A DNA stretch of 64,000 nt from Desulfitobacterium sp050251735 (GCA_050251735.1 JBFWMF010000006.1:80590-144589), one strand, 5' to 3'; positions 26,625-33,986 are shown, counted from the first letter of the stretch. Notes: generated from the sequence alone by a model not told the origin. Program-made: numbers and translations.

Positions 26625-27041
26625 ATGCTTGTGTCGTTAAAACATGTTGGGGGAACGGCTTTTGAGGGAATGAGCCACTCCGGAGAGACCGTAAAAATTT
26701 CTTCTAGTATTGCGCTTTCAGAACATTTAGGTGCAAGCCCCATGGAGCTTCTCTTAATGGGCGTAGCAGGGTGCAGCGGGATAGATATTGTAGGTATCCT
26801 CGAAAAAATGCGTGTGAATTATAAGAAATTTGAAATCTGTGTTGATGGAGAGCGAGCAGAGGAACATCCCAAAGTATTTACTAATATTAAAGTCGTTTAT
26901 CAATTCTGGGGGAACGATCTGCCAGAAGATAAAATACGCCGGGCAATAGACCTCTCCTTTGATAAATATTGTAGTGTTATCCATACTGTCAATAAGGTTG
27001 CACACGTCAGTTATACGTTCGAAATAAATAGCAACGATTAA
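26625..27041 (+). CDS. OsmC/Ohr-family protein
   Basis: This is a 138-residue protein of the OsmC family (YhfA-like branch). The two redox cysteines are in GVAGCSGIDIV and FDKYCSVIHTV, and GASPMELLLM precedes the first. Members reduce organic peroxides or bind thiol compounds. The start is uncertain: AGGAGG at 26605 is 14 nt before ATG 26625, while the earlier ATG 26592 has no ribosome site. Confidence 0.85.
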   Translation: MLVSLKHVGGTAFEGMSHSGETVKISSSIALSEHLGASPMELLLMGVAGCSGIDIVGILEKMRVNYKKFEICVDGERAEEHPKVFTNIKVVYQFWGNDLPEDKIRRAIDLSFDKYCSVIHTVNKVAHVSYTFEINSND

Positions 27042-27063
27042 GATGAAAATAGACAATTATTTG

Positions 27064-27090
27064 AAGCACCTACCGGTGCTTTTTTTTTGG
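27064..27090 (+). terminator. Terminator after osmC-like gene
   Basis: AAGCACC-TACC-GGTGCTT is followed by nine T residues. Confidence 0.88.
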
Positions 27091-27123
27091 AGATTTACAG
27101 ATTAATGGGAGTTCACCACAAAT

Positions 27124-27166
27124 TCATAAGTCTTTCATCGGATATTCTAATTGCTAAATTATACTC
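27124..27166 (+). promoter_or_regulatory. TTCAT-repeat promoter 2 (leader ORF and zinc-ribbon gene)
   Basis: TTCAT at 27124 and 27135 and TTCTA at 27146 are in 11-bp steps; the -10 TATACT begins at 27161, 15 bp after the last half-site, the same geometry as promoter 1. Confidence 0.75.
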
Positions 27167-27238
27167 AAAGTATCTTAAGTGTTGTAAGAGAATATGATGG
27201 TGAAATCAAAATTTGAATAGAGGTGGGTGGTGAAGACG

Positions 27239-27310
27239 ATGAGCCATAGAACTCTTCAGGAACTTCAATTAGAAATCACAACACTGAAAAAGAAACATAA
27301 ACTCAATTAA
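27239..27310 (+). CDS. 23-residue small ORF downstream of TTCAT promoter 2
   Basis: ATG 27239 follows an AGAGGTGGGTGGTG ribosome site and encodes a Lys-rich, helical-looking peptide (MSHRTLQELQ ... KKKHKLN). It is the first possible reading frame after promoter 2. It could be a leader peptide, a small protein or a remnant. No family recognised. Confidence 0.4.
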   Translation: MSHRTLQELQLEITTLKKKHKLN

Positions 27311-27390
27311 CTTTTTTAGCAGTTTAGTTTTAGATAGGTCAAAGTAATTTAGGAATATAACATGAGGATAGAAAGGGTGTTACATAGTAC

Positions 27391-27792
27391 ATGGATAAAG
27401 TTAAAAGCATCCTAGAGAAAGCCAATGGGATAAGTGAAGATTTACGCTCTATTACGTTTAAGGATTACAAGGGAACTAACGTCGAAGGAATAACCTTTAA
27501 CAATGAGGTAAAAGGGATTAGATTGGAAATGCTTTGGCTGCAAGATAGAATTGAAGCTTTAGTTAGGTATGTTGAAGGCGAATTTAGTTGTGGAGGATGC
27601 GGTAAATGGTTTAAACCACTAGATGTTACGAAAAGCAATGAAGACTACTTCTGCCCAGATTGTGAAGGAAAATTTCGCGAAGAAATGGAATCTGAAAGTC
27701 TATTTTGCCTATTGTACGATGATGGTTTTGTTGTGGATGATGAAGTGAAAAAGCATGACTCTGCTGATTTTTGGCTGAGAAGCGGGAGTTGA
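27391..27792 (+). CDS. Hypothetical zinc-ribbon protein
   Basis: This 133-residue protein is not recognised as a whole. The N-terminal 65 residues look helical; a zinc ribbon follows (CGGCGKWFKPL ... YFCPDCEGKF, two CxxC pairs about 20 residues apart), then an acidic tail (DDGFVVDDEVKKHDSADF). It has an AAAGGGTG ribosome site. It may be transcribed from TTCAT promoter 2, about 230 nt upstream, together with the small ORF. A DNA- or metal-binding role is only a guess. Confidence 0.65.
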   Translation: MDKVKSILEKANGISEDLRSITFKDYKGTNVEGITFNNEVKGIRLEMLWLQDRIEALVRYVEGEFSCGGCGKWFKPLDVTKSNEDYFCPDCEGKFREEMESESLFCLLYDDGFVVDDEVKKHDSADFWLRSGS

Positions 27793-27806
27793 TAAATTTT
27801 ATCAAA

Positions 27807-27860
27807 TTCATGAGATATTCATGATAATGTCATTCTTTTGACAAAATACCTGTCTATAAT
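27807..27860 (+). promoter_or_regulatory. TTCAT-repeat promoter 3 (Met-rich secreted protein)
   Basis: TTCAT at 27807 and 27818 and GTCAT at 27829 are in 11-bp steps; TATAAT at 27855-27860 starts 26 bp (15 + 11) after the third site, so the phase is kept with one extra turn. A TTGACA nearby is only 11 bp from TATAAT and cannot be its -35. Confidence 0.75.
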
Positions 27861-27905
27861 TCAAATCATCAAGGCAACACAACATATTGAAGGGGGAAAA
27901 CAACA

Positions 27906-28313
27906 TTGAATAAATTAAACAAAAAAGCAGGATTAATCTTAGGCAGTGTCGCTTTAGTGATTGGGATTATTGCCGTACCCGTACTTGCCGATACTACCGC
28001 GGGAAAAGCAAATCAAGCAAACTTAGCACCGGCGGAAGCGGTCCGTGAAAGTATCCAATCAGTAGAAGGTTCTAACGTGAATAACTACATGAATATTGGA
28101 GCTATGCAAAATATCCATAATTCTGAGGTTATGCAAGATGCTATGAAATCTGGGGATTTTGAGAAAATGAGGGACGCAATGAATTCTCCCGAGATTAAAA
28201 CTCAACTAGGCGAGGAAGTAGTTGACGCTATGAATCAAATGATGAGTAATGGAAGCATGAATGCTATGCATCGTGGGAACATGATGTCAGGGACCAATAT
28301 GATGAATTGGTAA
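27906..28313 (+). CDS. Met-rich secreted protein
   Basis: This 135-residue protein starts at TTG 27906 (GAAGGGGG upstream). It has a signal peptide ending at about VPVLA-D, then a domain of about 100 residues with many methionines, most in the C-terminal part (MNQMMSNGSMNAMHRGNMM). Such Met clusters are common in exported Cu(I)/Ag(I)-binding proteins; metal binding is inferred. No catalytic motif is seen. TTCAT promoter 3 lies immediately upstream. Confidence 0.75.
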   Translation: MNKLNKKAGLILGSVALVIGIIAVPVLADTTAGKANQANLAPAEAVRESIQSVEGSNVNNYMNIGAMQNIHNSEVMQDAMKSGDFEKMRDAMNSPEIKTQLGEEVVDAMNQMMSNGSMNAMHRGNMMSGTNMMNW

Positions 28314-28401
28314 TAATCCGAGATTGGAGGCTGAATCTACTCAAGGGGTGGTTTAATAAGAGTAGAAATATTGCTTTCAGTTCAGGATAAAGGTAACTTA
28401 C

Positions 28402-28429
28402 TTCAGGTGGAGTTTTGGCTCCACCTGAA
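28402..28429 (+). terminator. Hairpin after the Met-rich gene
   Basis: TTCAGGTGGAG/CTCCACCTGAA is a perfect 11-bp stem with a 6-nt loop, but the downstream side is AT-rich rather than a T run, so termination may be partial and the next gene may be reached by read-through. Confidence 0.6.
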
Positions 28430-28506
28430 ATTAAATATCTCTTAATTAAGAAGTGGGATTTTAGTAGCGGTTTGTTATTGTAGAAAAGGTGTAGGAGGTG
28501 ATTGTT

Positions 28507-28758
28507 ATGATGATGTGGGGTTATGGACCTTGGTCAGGTGGCGGAAATTGGATTTGGGGACTCATTATGATGGCCGTTCAAGTTCTTTTTTGGGTGCTAA
28601 TAGTATGGCTTGGAGTGTCGCTCTTTAAAAAGGGTAATGATCGTACTGATACATTGAATAGTCGTCATGATGCAATGGATACTCTCAGAGAGCGATATGC
28701 TCGAGGCGAGATCGATTCTGAAGAATTTCATCGACGGAAAGAAGATTTACAAAGGTAA
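28507..28758 (+). CDS. SHOCT-domain small membrane protein
   Basis: This 83-residue protein has a Trp/Gly/Met-rich N terminus (MMMWGYGPWSGGGNW), one TM helix (about 17-38) and a C-terminal SHOCT domain (MDTLRERYARGEIDSEEFHRRK). SHOCT modules are short adaptor-like tails on membrane proteins. Three ATGs in a row (28507, 28510, 28513) follow TAGGAGGTG; the first is chosen for spacing. A decayed copy is at 30980-31155. Confidence 0.82.
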   Translation: MMMWGYGPWSGGGNWIWGLIMMAVQVLFWVLIVWLGVSLFKKGNDRTDTLNSRHDAMDTLRERYARGEIDSEEFHRRKEDLQR

Positions 28759-28782
28759 CTGTGTACCAATTACAGCACTTAT

Positions 28783-28831
28783 AAAAAAAGGATGACCAAG
28801 GCGATATAATCCTCTTGGTCATCCTTTTTTT
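28783..28831 (+). terminator. Terminator after the SHOCT gene
   Basis: AAGGATGACCAAG/CTTGGTCATCCTT is a perfect stem with A run before and T run after. Confidence 0.92.
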
Positions 28832-28920
28832 GTAGCGTATATCATTTAACGAATCAATTAACAAAGTTGACGGGTTTTCTGGAGGTTTTACGTTCAATCC
28901 GCCGTTAGGAATGTAATCCA

Positions 28921-28974
28921 TTCATAAGAAAATCACATCTAATTCATAGCTTTTTTAGATCATTAATATATAGT
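28921..28974 (+). promoter_or_regulatory. TTCAT-repeat promoter 4 (lgt)
   Basis: TTCAT at 28921, ATCAC at 28932 and TTCAT at 28943 keep 11-bp steps; TATAGT at 28969-28974 is 26 bp after the last site. It lies in the 370-nt gap before lgt. Confidence 0.7.
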
Positions 28975-29003
28975 AATTAATGCGGCACAAGGGAGGCAAT
29001 AGA

Positions 29004-29042
29004 GTGCGAAAATTCAATCACAGGGCAAGTATTTTCGATTAG
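29004..29042 (+). CDS. Possible 12-residue leader peptide before lgt
   Basis: GTG 29004 follows GGGAGG and reads 12 codons (VRKFNHRASIFD) to TAG 29040. It is the first translatable frame after promoter 4. Evidence is limited to the ribosome site and position. Confidence 0.25.
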   Translation: MRKFNHRASIFD

Positions 29043-29128
29043 GTCGAATAACGATGCGATCAATATAGATGATTTTCATTCCAAGGTAATATCAATATTG
29101 CTTAAAAAATTATAATAAGGAGGTAATT

Positions 29129-29905
29129 ATGGCACCAATTTTATTTACGATAGGGGATTTTTCACTTCGTTCCTATGGAGTGATTGTAGCTCTCGCAATT
29201 CTATTAGGTTTGGCAGTTGCTTATTGTCTTACAGATGATAAGGATTACAGGGAATATTTATTTGATGTCCTTATTTATGGGATTATAGGTGCAATTATTG
29301 GAGCAAGATCCTGGCAAATCCTTTTCTATGAATGGGATTACTACTCGCAAAACTTAGCTGAGATCCCGAAGATTTGGCATGGAGGATTGGCAATTCAAGG
29401 AGCTCTGGTCGGCGCATTTCTTGTCGCAGTCATCTATACGAAGGTTAAGAAGATTAACTTTTGGCGTTTGGCAGATATTGCAGCACCAGGATTAATCTTG
29501 GGGCAAGCGGTCGGTAGGATTGCATGTTTTCTTAATGGAGATGCGTATGGTACACCTACAGGATCGAATTTTGGAGTTGTTTACCCTGAAGGGACACCTG
29601 CTTATTCGGCGTATGGGAGCCAACCGTTATGGCCGGCTGAAGTATGGGAAGGACAATGGAACCTTATTGTTTTTGCCCTAATTCTTATACTTGCACGTTG
29701 GCGTAAATGGCCGCAAGGAGTTGTTTTCCTATCCTATATCATTTTTTATTCAGTCGGTCGATTTGCCCTAGAGTTTCTCCGCGGAGATAGTCCATACCAC
29801 TTGTTCAACTGGACATCAGGCCAATGGACCAGCATGGGGATGATTATCATAAGTCTTGGATTTATGTTGTTTTTGAGGATCAAGCACAACAGATCAGAAG
29901 GGTAA
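29129..29905 (+). CDS. lgt: Prolipoprotein diacylglyceryl transferase
   Basis: This 258-residue, about seven-TM enzyme transfers diacylglycerol from phosphatidylglycerol to the lipobox cysteine of prolipoproteins. Signature segments are IWHGGLAIQGALVGA (the HGGLxxxG motif with catalytic His/Tyr region) and GQAVGRIACFLNGDAYG (GRxxxFxNxE/D). AAGGAGG precedes the ATG. Its place under a TTCAT-repeat promoter, away from hprK-type neighbours, suggests an inducible, possibly additional lgt copy. Confidence 0.93.
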   Translation: MAPILFTIGDFSLRSYGVIVALAILLGLAVAYCLTDDKDYREYLFDVLIYGIIGAIIGARSWQILFYEWDYYSQNLAEIPKIWHGGLAIQGALVGAFLVAVIYTKVKKINFWRLADIAAPGLILGQAVGRIACFLNGDAYGTPTGSNFGVVYPEGTPAYSAYGSQPLWPAEVWEGQWNLIVFALILILARWRKWPQGVVFLSYIIFYSVGRFALEFLRGDSPYHLFNWTSGQWTSMGMIIISLGFMLFLRIKHNRSEG

Positions 29906-29913
29906 ATACTGTA

Positions 29914-29967
29914 TTTATGAGAATTTCATAGGTTTTTCATAGTGGAATCAAACCTATGGCTTATAGT
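29914..29967 (+). promoter_or_regulatory. TTCAT-repeat promoter 5 (nlpC gene and riboswitch)
   Basis: TTTAT 29914, TTCAT 29925, TTCAT 29936 and ATCAA 29947 are in 11-bp steps; TATAGT at 29962-29967 is 15 bp after the last one. Transcription would start just ahead of the c-di-AMP aptamer. Confidence 0.78.
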
Positions 29968-29977
29968 GGGTTGAAAA

Positions 29978-30112
29978 AAGTTAAGTAATGCTTAGTCTGA
30001 GGTGCAAAGCCTCAGAACGGGGGATACGTCTCGTGGGGTGAATCGCGAAAATCGCGTAGGGCATACACCTTTTGTCCGAATCCGTCAACTAACCTCGTAA
30101 GCACGAAGGGTG
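29978..30112 (+). ncRNA. Cyclic di-AMP riboswitch (ydaO/yuaA class)
   Basis: Conserved blocks of the ydaO aptamer appear in order: TGCTTAGTCTGAG, ACGGGGGA, GGGGTGAATCGCG, GTAGGGCA, then GTCCGAATCCGTCAACTAAC and CTCGTAAGC. This class usually turns expression off when c-di-AMP is high and often controls cell-wall hydrolases and K+ transport. It ends about 8 nt before the NlpC/P60 start codon, so the expression platform is short and may act at translation. Confidence 0.9.
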
Positions 30113-30119
30113 GTAAAAA

Positions 30120-30923
30120 ATGAATATATCTTTTTCGAAGAAGGGGCTTAGTGCGGCATTTATTACGGGTGTTCTGTTAGCTTCGAGTCTATATAACGCT
30201 GCTCCGACACAAGCTTATACTGTCCCATCAAGTATTAGCCCTGAATTAGGCAATCCTTTCCAGATCAATGAGAGTCTTGATCAAGACAAGATAGCTGTTG
30301 GTATTTATGTGGCAGATGATTCTTTTAAGGAGGAGATTCTCCAAGAGAAGAAATGGCTGCAACAATTGAGTGAAGAAAAAGCACAGTTATCTGCTAAGAA
30401 GTCTCAAGTACCTGAAGAACCGAAGTCAACTGAGGTAAAGACTGAAAACATAGAGGTATCTAGTTCGCCAGCAACGGCTAAACCAAAGCAAACCACAGCA
30501 CAACCTCAGAAGCCAACAGCTCACAAAGACTCTCCTCTGGCGGTCTCTAGGGGGGCTGGTGAAGTAGAACAATTACTTAATAGGGCTAACAGTTTAATAG
30601 GTGTTCCGTATCTTTGGGGAGGGACAACCCCTAAAGGGTTTGATTGCTCTGGATTTGTTGGATATGTATTTAAGGCATCAGGCATTTCCTTACCACGTAC
30701 TTCATTTGATATGTATAAAGCCGGCATTCCAGTAAAGAGAAATGAACTCAAACCTGGGGATTTGGTGTTTTTTAGTACGTATACTGAAGGAGCCTCTGAC
30801 GTACGAATTTATATTGGAGGAAATCGCACCATAGGCGCATCAAGTGGCGGCGTAGACATTCGCAGTTTGTCGGAGAGCTATTGGGATAACCATTATTATG
30901 GAGCAAGAAGGTTTTATTATTAA
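30120..30923 (+). CDS. NlpC/P60-family secreted protein, probable pseudoenzyme
   Basis: This 267-residue protein has a signal peptide (cleavage near TQA-Y), a helical and Pro/Thr/Lys-rich linker (about 75-140) and a C-terminal NlpC/P60 domain. The nucleophile region FDCSGFVGYVF is intact. In active members the next motif is SHVGIYIG and then IHASSG; here they read SDVRIYIGG and TIGASSGG, so both expected histidines are replaced by Asp and Gly. I infer loss or strong change of D,L-endopeptidase activity. It is controlled by TTCAT promoter 5 and a c-di-AMP riboswitch. Confidence 0.88.
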   Translation: MNISFSKKGLSAAFITGVLLASSLYNAAPTQAYTVPSSISPELGNPFQINESLDQDKIAVGIYVADDSFKEEILQEKKWLQQLSEEKAQLSAKKSQVPEEPKSTEVKTENIEVSSSPATAKPKQTTAQPQKPTAHKDSPLAVSRGAGEVEQLLNRANSLIGVPYLWGGTTPKGFDCSGFVGYVFKASGISLPRTSFDMYKAGIPVKRNELKPGDLVFFSTYTEGASDVRIYIGGNRTIGASSGGVDIRSLSESYWDNHYYGARRFYY

Positions 30924-30925
30924 AA

Positions 30926-30962
30926 AAACGGCAAGAGATTGGAGCTCTTGCTGTTTTATTTA
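30926..30962 (+). terminator. Terminator after the NlpC/P60 gene
   Basis: AAAACGGCAAGAG pairs with CTCTTGCTGTTTT (one G-T pair), followed by ATTTAG. Confidence 0.78.
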
Positions 30963-30979
30963 GTTGGATAGGCTTGCTT

Positions 30980-31155
30980 ATGACGATTGCATTCTGGTGC
31001 CTAATCATCTGGTCTGGTGTTTCTCTCTTTAGGCGAAAGGTGGTTGGAATAGACGCAATGACGCATTAAATGTTCTTAGAGAGCGATATGCACGGGGAGA
31101 GATTAACTCAGAAGAATTTAATCGGAGGAAAGAGAATTTAAAGAGGTATAGTTAA
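30980..31155 (+). pseudogene. Decayed copy of the SHOCT-domain membrane protein gene
   Basis: Frame one from ATG 30980 reads IAFWCLIIWSGVSLFRRK, matching the TM segment of the gene at 28507 (VLFWVLIVWLGVSLFKK). A frameshift near 31035 then puts the matching tail NDALNVLRERYARGE and INSEEFNRRKENLKR in another frame, ending at TAA 31153. The Trp/Gly/Met-rich N terminus is lost. It is a relic of a second copy. Confidence 0.75.
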
Positions 31156-31195
31156 TACAATTATAAGTCTTTATAGCACAGTAAAGTTGAAGATA

Positions 31196-31220
31196 AGATA
31201 GAGGATTTGGTTCTCTATCT
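31196..31220. repeat. Hairpin after the SHOCT relic
   Basis: AGATAGAG/CTCTATCT with a 9-nt loop; no T run follows, so it may be a worn-out terminator. Confidence 0.45.
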
Positions 31221-31309
31221 AGAAGGTGAACTTAATTGAATAAGAAGCGGCAGCTTATGCTGATAACACTGGACGCTTTTTTTCAAGGATTGAGAATCTT
31301 CGCAAGAAA

Positions 31310-31352
31310 TTCACTGGCCATTCATGAGATAATCAAAACCTTATCTTATACT
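31310..31352 (+). promoter_or_regulatory. TTCAT-repeat promoter 6 (Cys/His-rich membrane protein)
   Basis: TTCAC 31310, TTCAT 31321 and ATCAA 31332 are in 11-bp steps; the -10 TATACT starts at 31347, 15 bp after the last half-site. Confidence 0.75.
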
Positions 31353-31418
31353 TATAACTAAACGTACAGTAATCCAAGAAGCCTAGCAATAAGCTGTTTT
31401 CATGAGAGGAGCAAATAA

Positions 31419-31694
31419 ATGAAATGTTGTGATGACCATAAGTCAAATGTAACTGAGAGTGGGAATGAGACGGATTGTCAACATGAGAAGAAACATAAGG
31501 GATTTTTATCCCACATGTGGATGATGGTTTTATGCTGCGGTTTACCCATTGCAATTATTTTACTTTTACCACTTATGGGAGGTTTGTTATCTCCTGGCAT
31601 AAGGACTACTTTGCTAACACTTGCGCCTCTCCTCTGTCCATTAATAATGATCCCGATGATGTTCATGATGAGAGGGCACAACGAAAAGGGATAA
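31419..31694 (+). CDS. Small Cys/His-rich N-terminal, Met-rich membrane protein
   Basis: This 91-residue protein starts behind GAGAGGAG. Its N-terminal 30 residues hold possible metal ligands (MKCCDDHKS ... DCQHEKKHK). Two TM helices follow (about 33-53 and 62-85), containing Cys (VLCCGLP) and Met (MIPMMFMM) residues. No family is recognised with certainty. Context and composition suggest a metal-related envelope role. TTCAT promoter 6 lies directly upstream. Confidence 0.7.
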   Translation: MKCCDDHKSNVTESGNETDCQHEKKHKGFLSHMWMMVLCCGLPIAIILLLPLMGGLLSPGIRTTLLTLAPLLCPLIMIPMMFMMRGHNEKG

Positions 31695-31722
31695 ATACTG
31701 TACCCTTGGATAGATAGCTTAA

Positions 31723-31826
31723 CTATTGAGGAAATTCACGAACACCTTTTCTAATATGGCGACCGCTTTTAAATAGGCTGTAGCCTCCACAATGCTGCCC
31801 ATAGCCCCCCCAAGATCTCCGTTATT
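31723..31826 (-). pseudogene. Relic of a second DUF2680 Met-rich protein gene (C-terminal part)
   Basis: On the minus strand the codons NNGDLGG are followed, after a one-base shift in a run of seven G, by YGQHCGGYSLFKSG ... FPQ and a stop at 31723. The intact gene at 34126 has GNLGGFYGQHCGGYGS. The N-terminal part is missing. Both nucleotide and frame-shifted protein similarity support a decayed paralog. Confidence 0.65.
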
Positions 31827-31977
31827 AATAGATTAATGATAAAAGGGTAGAGCTAAATTCCTCGAATAGGAAGTTAATTCTACTCTTATTTGTATTTCTA
31901 GTTGAATTATCCTAAGATATATGTTAAATTTATTTTCAGATAAACCTAGTAAATCGCTAGGTATAGGGGGATATAAT

Positions 31978-33594
31978 ATGAATAGATCCTGGGTAAATGA
32001 TGAGTTAAGTGACTTTGAGAAATTGAAGCTAGAAAAGGATGGCTTAGATATTGTCAATAGACTTCCGGAATACAAAGAAACAGGATTTGAATCTATAGAT
32101 ATTCAAGAGCGAACCCTCTTAAAATGGGCAGGGGTGAATGTCCAGAGACCTAGGGAAGCTGGGTATTTTTTGATGCGGGTTAAAACTCCCAGTGGAATCC
32201 TAAACTCTGATCAAGCTCGTGTCTTGGCGAGGCTCTCTAAAGATTATGGCCGAGGTATTCTGGACCTGACCACTCGCCAATCCTTTCAACTTCATTGGCT
32301 TACCATAGAAACGATTCCTGAAGTGATGGAAATCTTGAGGGAAGCTCAACTGACTGCGATTGGGGCTGAAGGGGACTGCCCTCGAACAATTATGGGGAAT
32401 CCCCTTGCAGGACTTGACCCCAATGAAACGATGGATACTCAGGATATTGTAAAAGAGGTTTCTGATTATTTTCAGGGCAACAGAGAATTTTCTAATTTGC
32501 CGAGGAAGTATAAAATATCGATTTCGGCCAATGTGGATAATGCGGGTCATGCGCAGATCAATGATCTTGCCTTTACCCCGGCTGTTAAGAAGGATGGGGT
32601 AAAGGATGTCTATGGATTTCATGTTTACGTAGGTGGCGGATTATCGGCAAAACCTCATCTTGCTCAGAAGCTGAACCTCTTTGTGTATCCAGATGAAGTG
32701 CTCAAGGTAGCCATAGCCGTGACAACTCTCTTTAGGGATTATGGATATAGAAAGAACCGCCACCATGCAAGACTTAAATTTCTTGTGGCGGATTGGGGAG
32801 TTGAAAGGTTTGAAGCGGAGCTTCTAAAACTATCTGGATCTCTTGAAACAGCGGGAACTGATTTAATGCGAGGCTGGAATGGCGGGTATTTTTACGGAGT
32901 TCATCCGCAAAAGCAAACAGGGCTTAACTATGTAGGACTTTCTGTGCCCCTTGGTCGCTTAACTCCTGAAGAGTTAATAGAAATTGCCAAGTGTGCCGAC
33001 GTGTACGGCAATGGCTCCCTCCGGGTATCCCCTTCGAAAAATCTCGTGCTTGCGAATATACCCGATGAAAATATCCAGTCTCTTCTCGCTGAAAGTACTA
33101 TTAAGCGCTTTACTCCCAACCCTAATTCCTTTGCGGGATATACAGTTTCTTGTACCGGAAAGGAATTCTGTAATTTAGCCTTAGTGGAAACCAAAGACTT
33201 TTCTTCAAAATTGGCTCAAAGTCTAGATGAAAAGGTTCAACTGGATACACCAATTCGGATCCATGTCACAGGCTGTCCTAATTCTTGTGGTCAATTACAA
33301 ATTGCTGATATTGGTTTAAGAGGAGCCATCGGTAGGCAGAATGGGAAAACAGTCGAGAAGTTTGAACTATACATTGGCGGAAGCCTTGGTGTAAATGCGG
33401 GATTTGCAACAGCGCTTAAAGGGGCAGTTCCAGCAGATAAGTTAGAAGAGGTTTTGCTGGACTTTATCAATTTTTTTAAAAGCAATAAACATTCTCATGA
33501 GTCGTTTCATGACTTTGCTGTTAGACATGGAGTTGGAGCTTTTCAACAACTTCTGGATTCCTATGATAATCCTTTGGGATTGACTGGAAAGTAG
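31978..33594 (+). CDS. Nitrite/sulfite reductase hemoprotein (siroheme, 4Fe-4S)
   Basis: This 538-residue protein has the duplicated NIR_SIR ferredoxin-like/NIR fold. The cluster/siroheme cysteines are in SCTGKEFCNLAL (C-x5-C) and VTGCPNSCGQLQ (C-x3-C). The first half contains RGILDLTTRQSFQLHW and GDCPRTIMGNPLAG, typical of ferredoxin-nitrite reductase (NirA) and assimilatory sulfite reductase. I cannot tell nitrite from sulfite as the main substrate. ATG 31978 follows AGGGGG; the ATG at 31921 has no ribosome site. Confidence 0.9.
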   Translation: MNRSWVNDELSDFEKLKLEKDGLDIVNRLPEYKETGFESIDIQERTLLKWAGVNVQRPREAGYFLMRVKTPSGILNSDQARVLARLSKDYGRGILDLTTRQSFQLHWLTIETIPEVMEILREAQLTAIGAEGDCPRTIMGNPLAGLDPNETMDTQDIVKEVSDYFQGNREFSNLPRKYKISISANVDNAGHAQINDLAFTPAVKKDGVKDVYGFHVYVGGGLSAKPHLAQKLNLFVYPDEVLKVAIAVTTLFRDYGYRKNRHHARLKFLVADWGVERFEAELLKLSGSLETAGTDLMRGWNGGYFYGVHPQKQTGLNYVGLSVPLGRLTPEELIEIAKCADVYGNGSLRVSPSKNLVLANIPDENIQSLLAESTIKRFTPNPNSFAGYTVSCTGKEFCNLALVETKDFSSKLAQSLDEKVQLDTPIRIHVTGCPNSCGQLQIADIGLRGAIGRQNGKTVEKFELYIGGSLGVNAGFATALKGAVPADKLEEVLLDFINFFKSNKHSHESFHDFAVRHGVGAFQQLLDSYDNPLGLTGK

Positions 33595-33650
33595 GGTTGG
33601 GTCTTATATCGAGATAGCCTTAGGGGATAATGAGAAGGAGTGGGGTTTCC

Positions 33651-33986
33651 ATGGCAGTGGAAGTTAAAACTCTTCCAACCTGCTCATTTATTAACGAGTC
33701 AATGACTACGAAGTATAAAATATAAACAACTATTTTGAAAGTAAAATATCCTTAAGCGCCATTCAAATTTCTTCCTCAATGTCTGTACTTAGGACTACTG
33801 ATATTGACTGTGTTCGTAATAGCTAGAGAAGGCACTGGCTTTGGAATATTTATGTTGATGGTCATATCAATTGCCTATATCGCAGAAATGTAAACCGGGG
33901 AAAGTCGAGGTAAATGGCAAAGCCTGACGGCTGCGGGTGGATTCTGTGCTATGCCTGTCATTGGGGTGATCTCGTTTCACGTCTGA
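33651..33986 (+). pseudogene. Remnant of an MFS transporter gene
   Basis: A good ribosome site (AAGGAG) and ATG 33651 open a 24-codon frame (MAVEVKTLPTCSFINES ...) that stops at 33725. From 33756 another frame reads LYLGLLILTVFVIAREGTG, then IAYIAEM, a stop at 33891, and ESRGKWQSLTAAGGFCAMPV, a typical major-facilitator loop, with a further stop at 33984. I read this as an MFS gene with a large internal deletion and point stops. This explains most of the 530-nt gap after the reductase gene. Confidence 0.65.

Noticed and set aside
27839..27860. TTGACA followed by TATAAT upstream of the Met-rich gene as a classic SigA promoter
   Set aside because: The spacer is only 11 bp; the TATAAT is better explained by its fixed phase with the TTCAT repeats.
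31235..31360. 41-codon frame starting TTG after AGAAGGTG
   Set aside because: It runs through TTCAT promoter 6 and its -10 and has no family-like or signal-peptide features, so it is probably chance.
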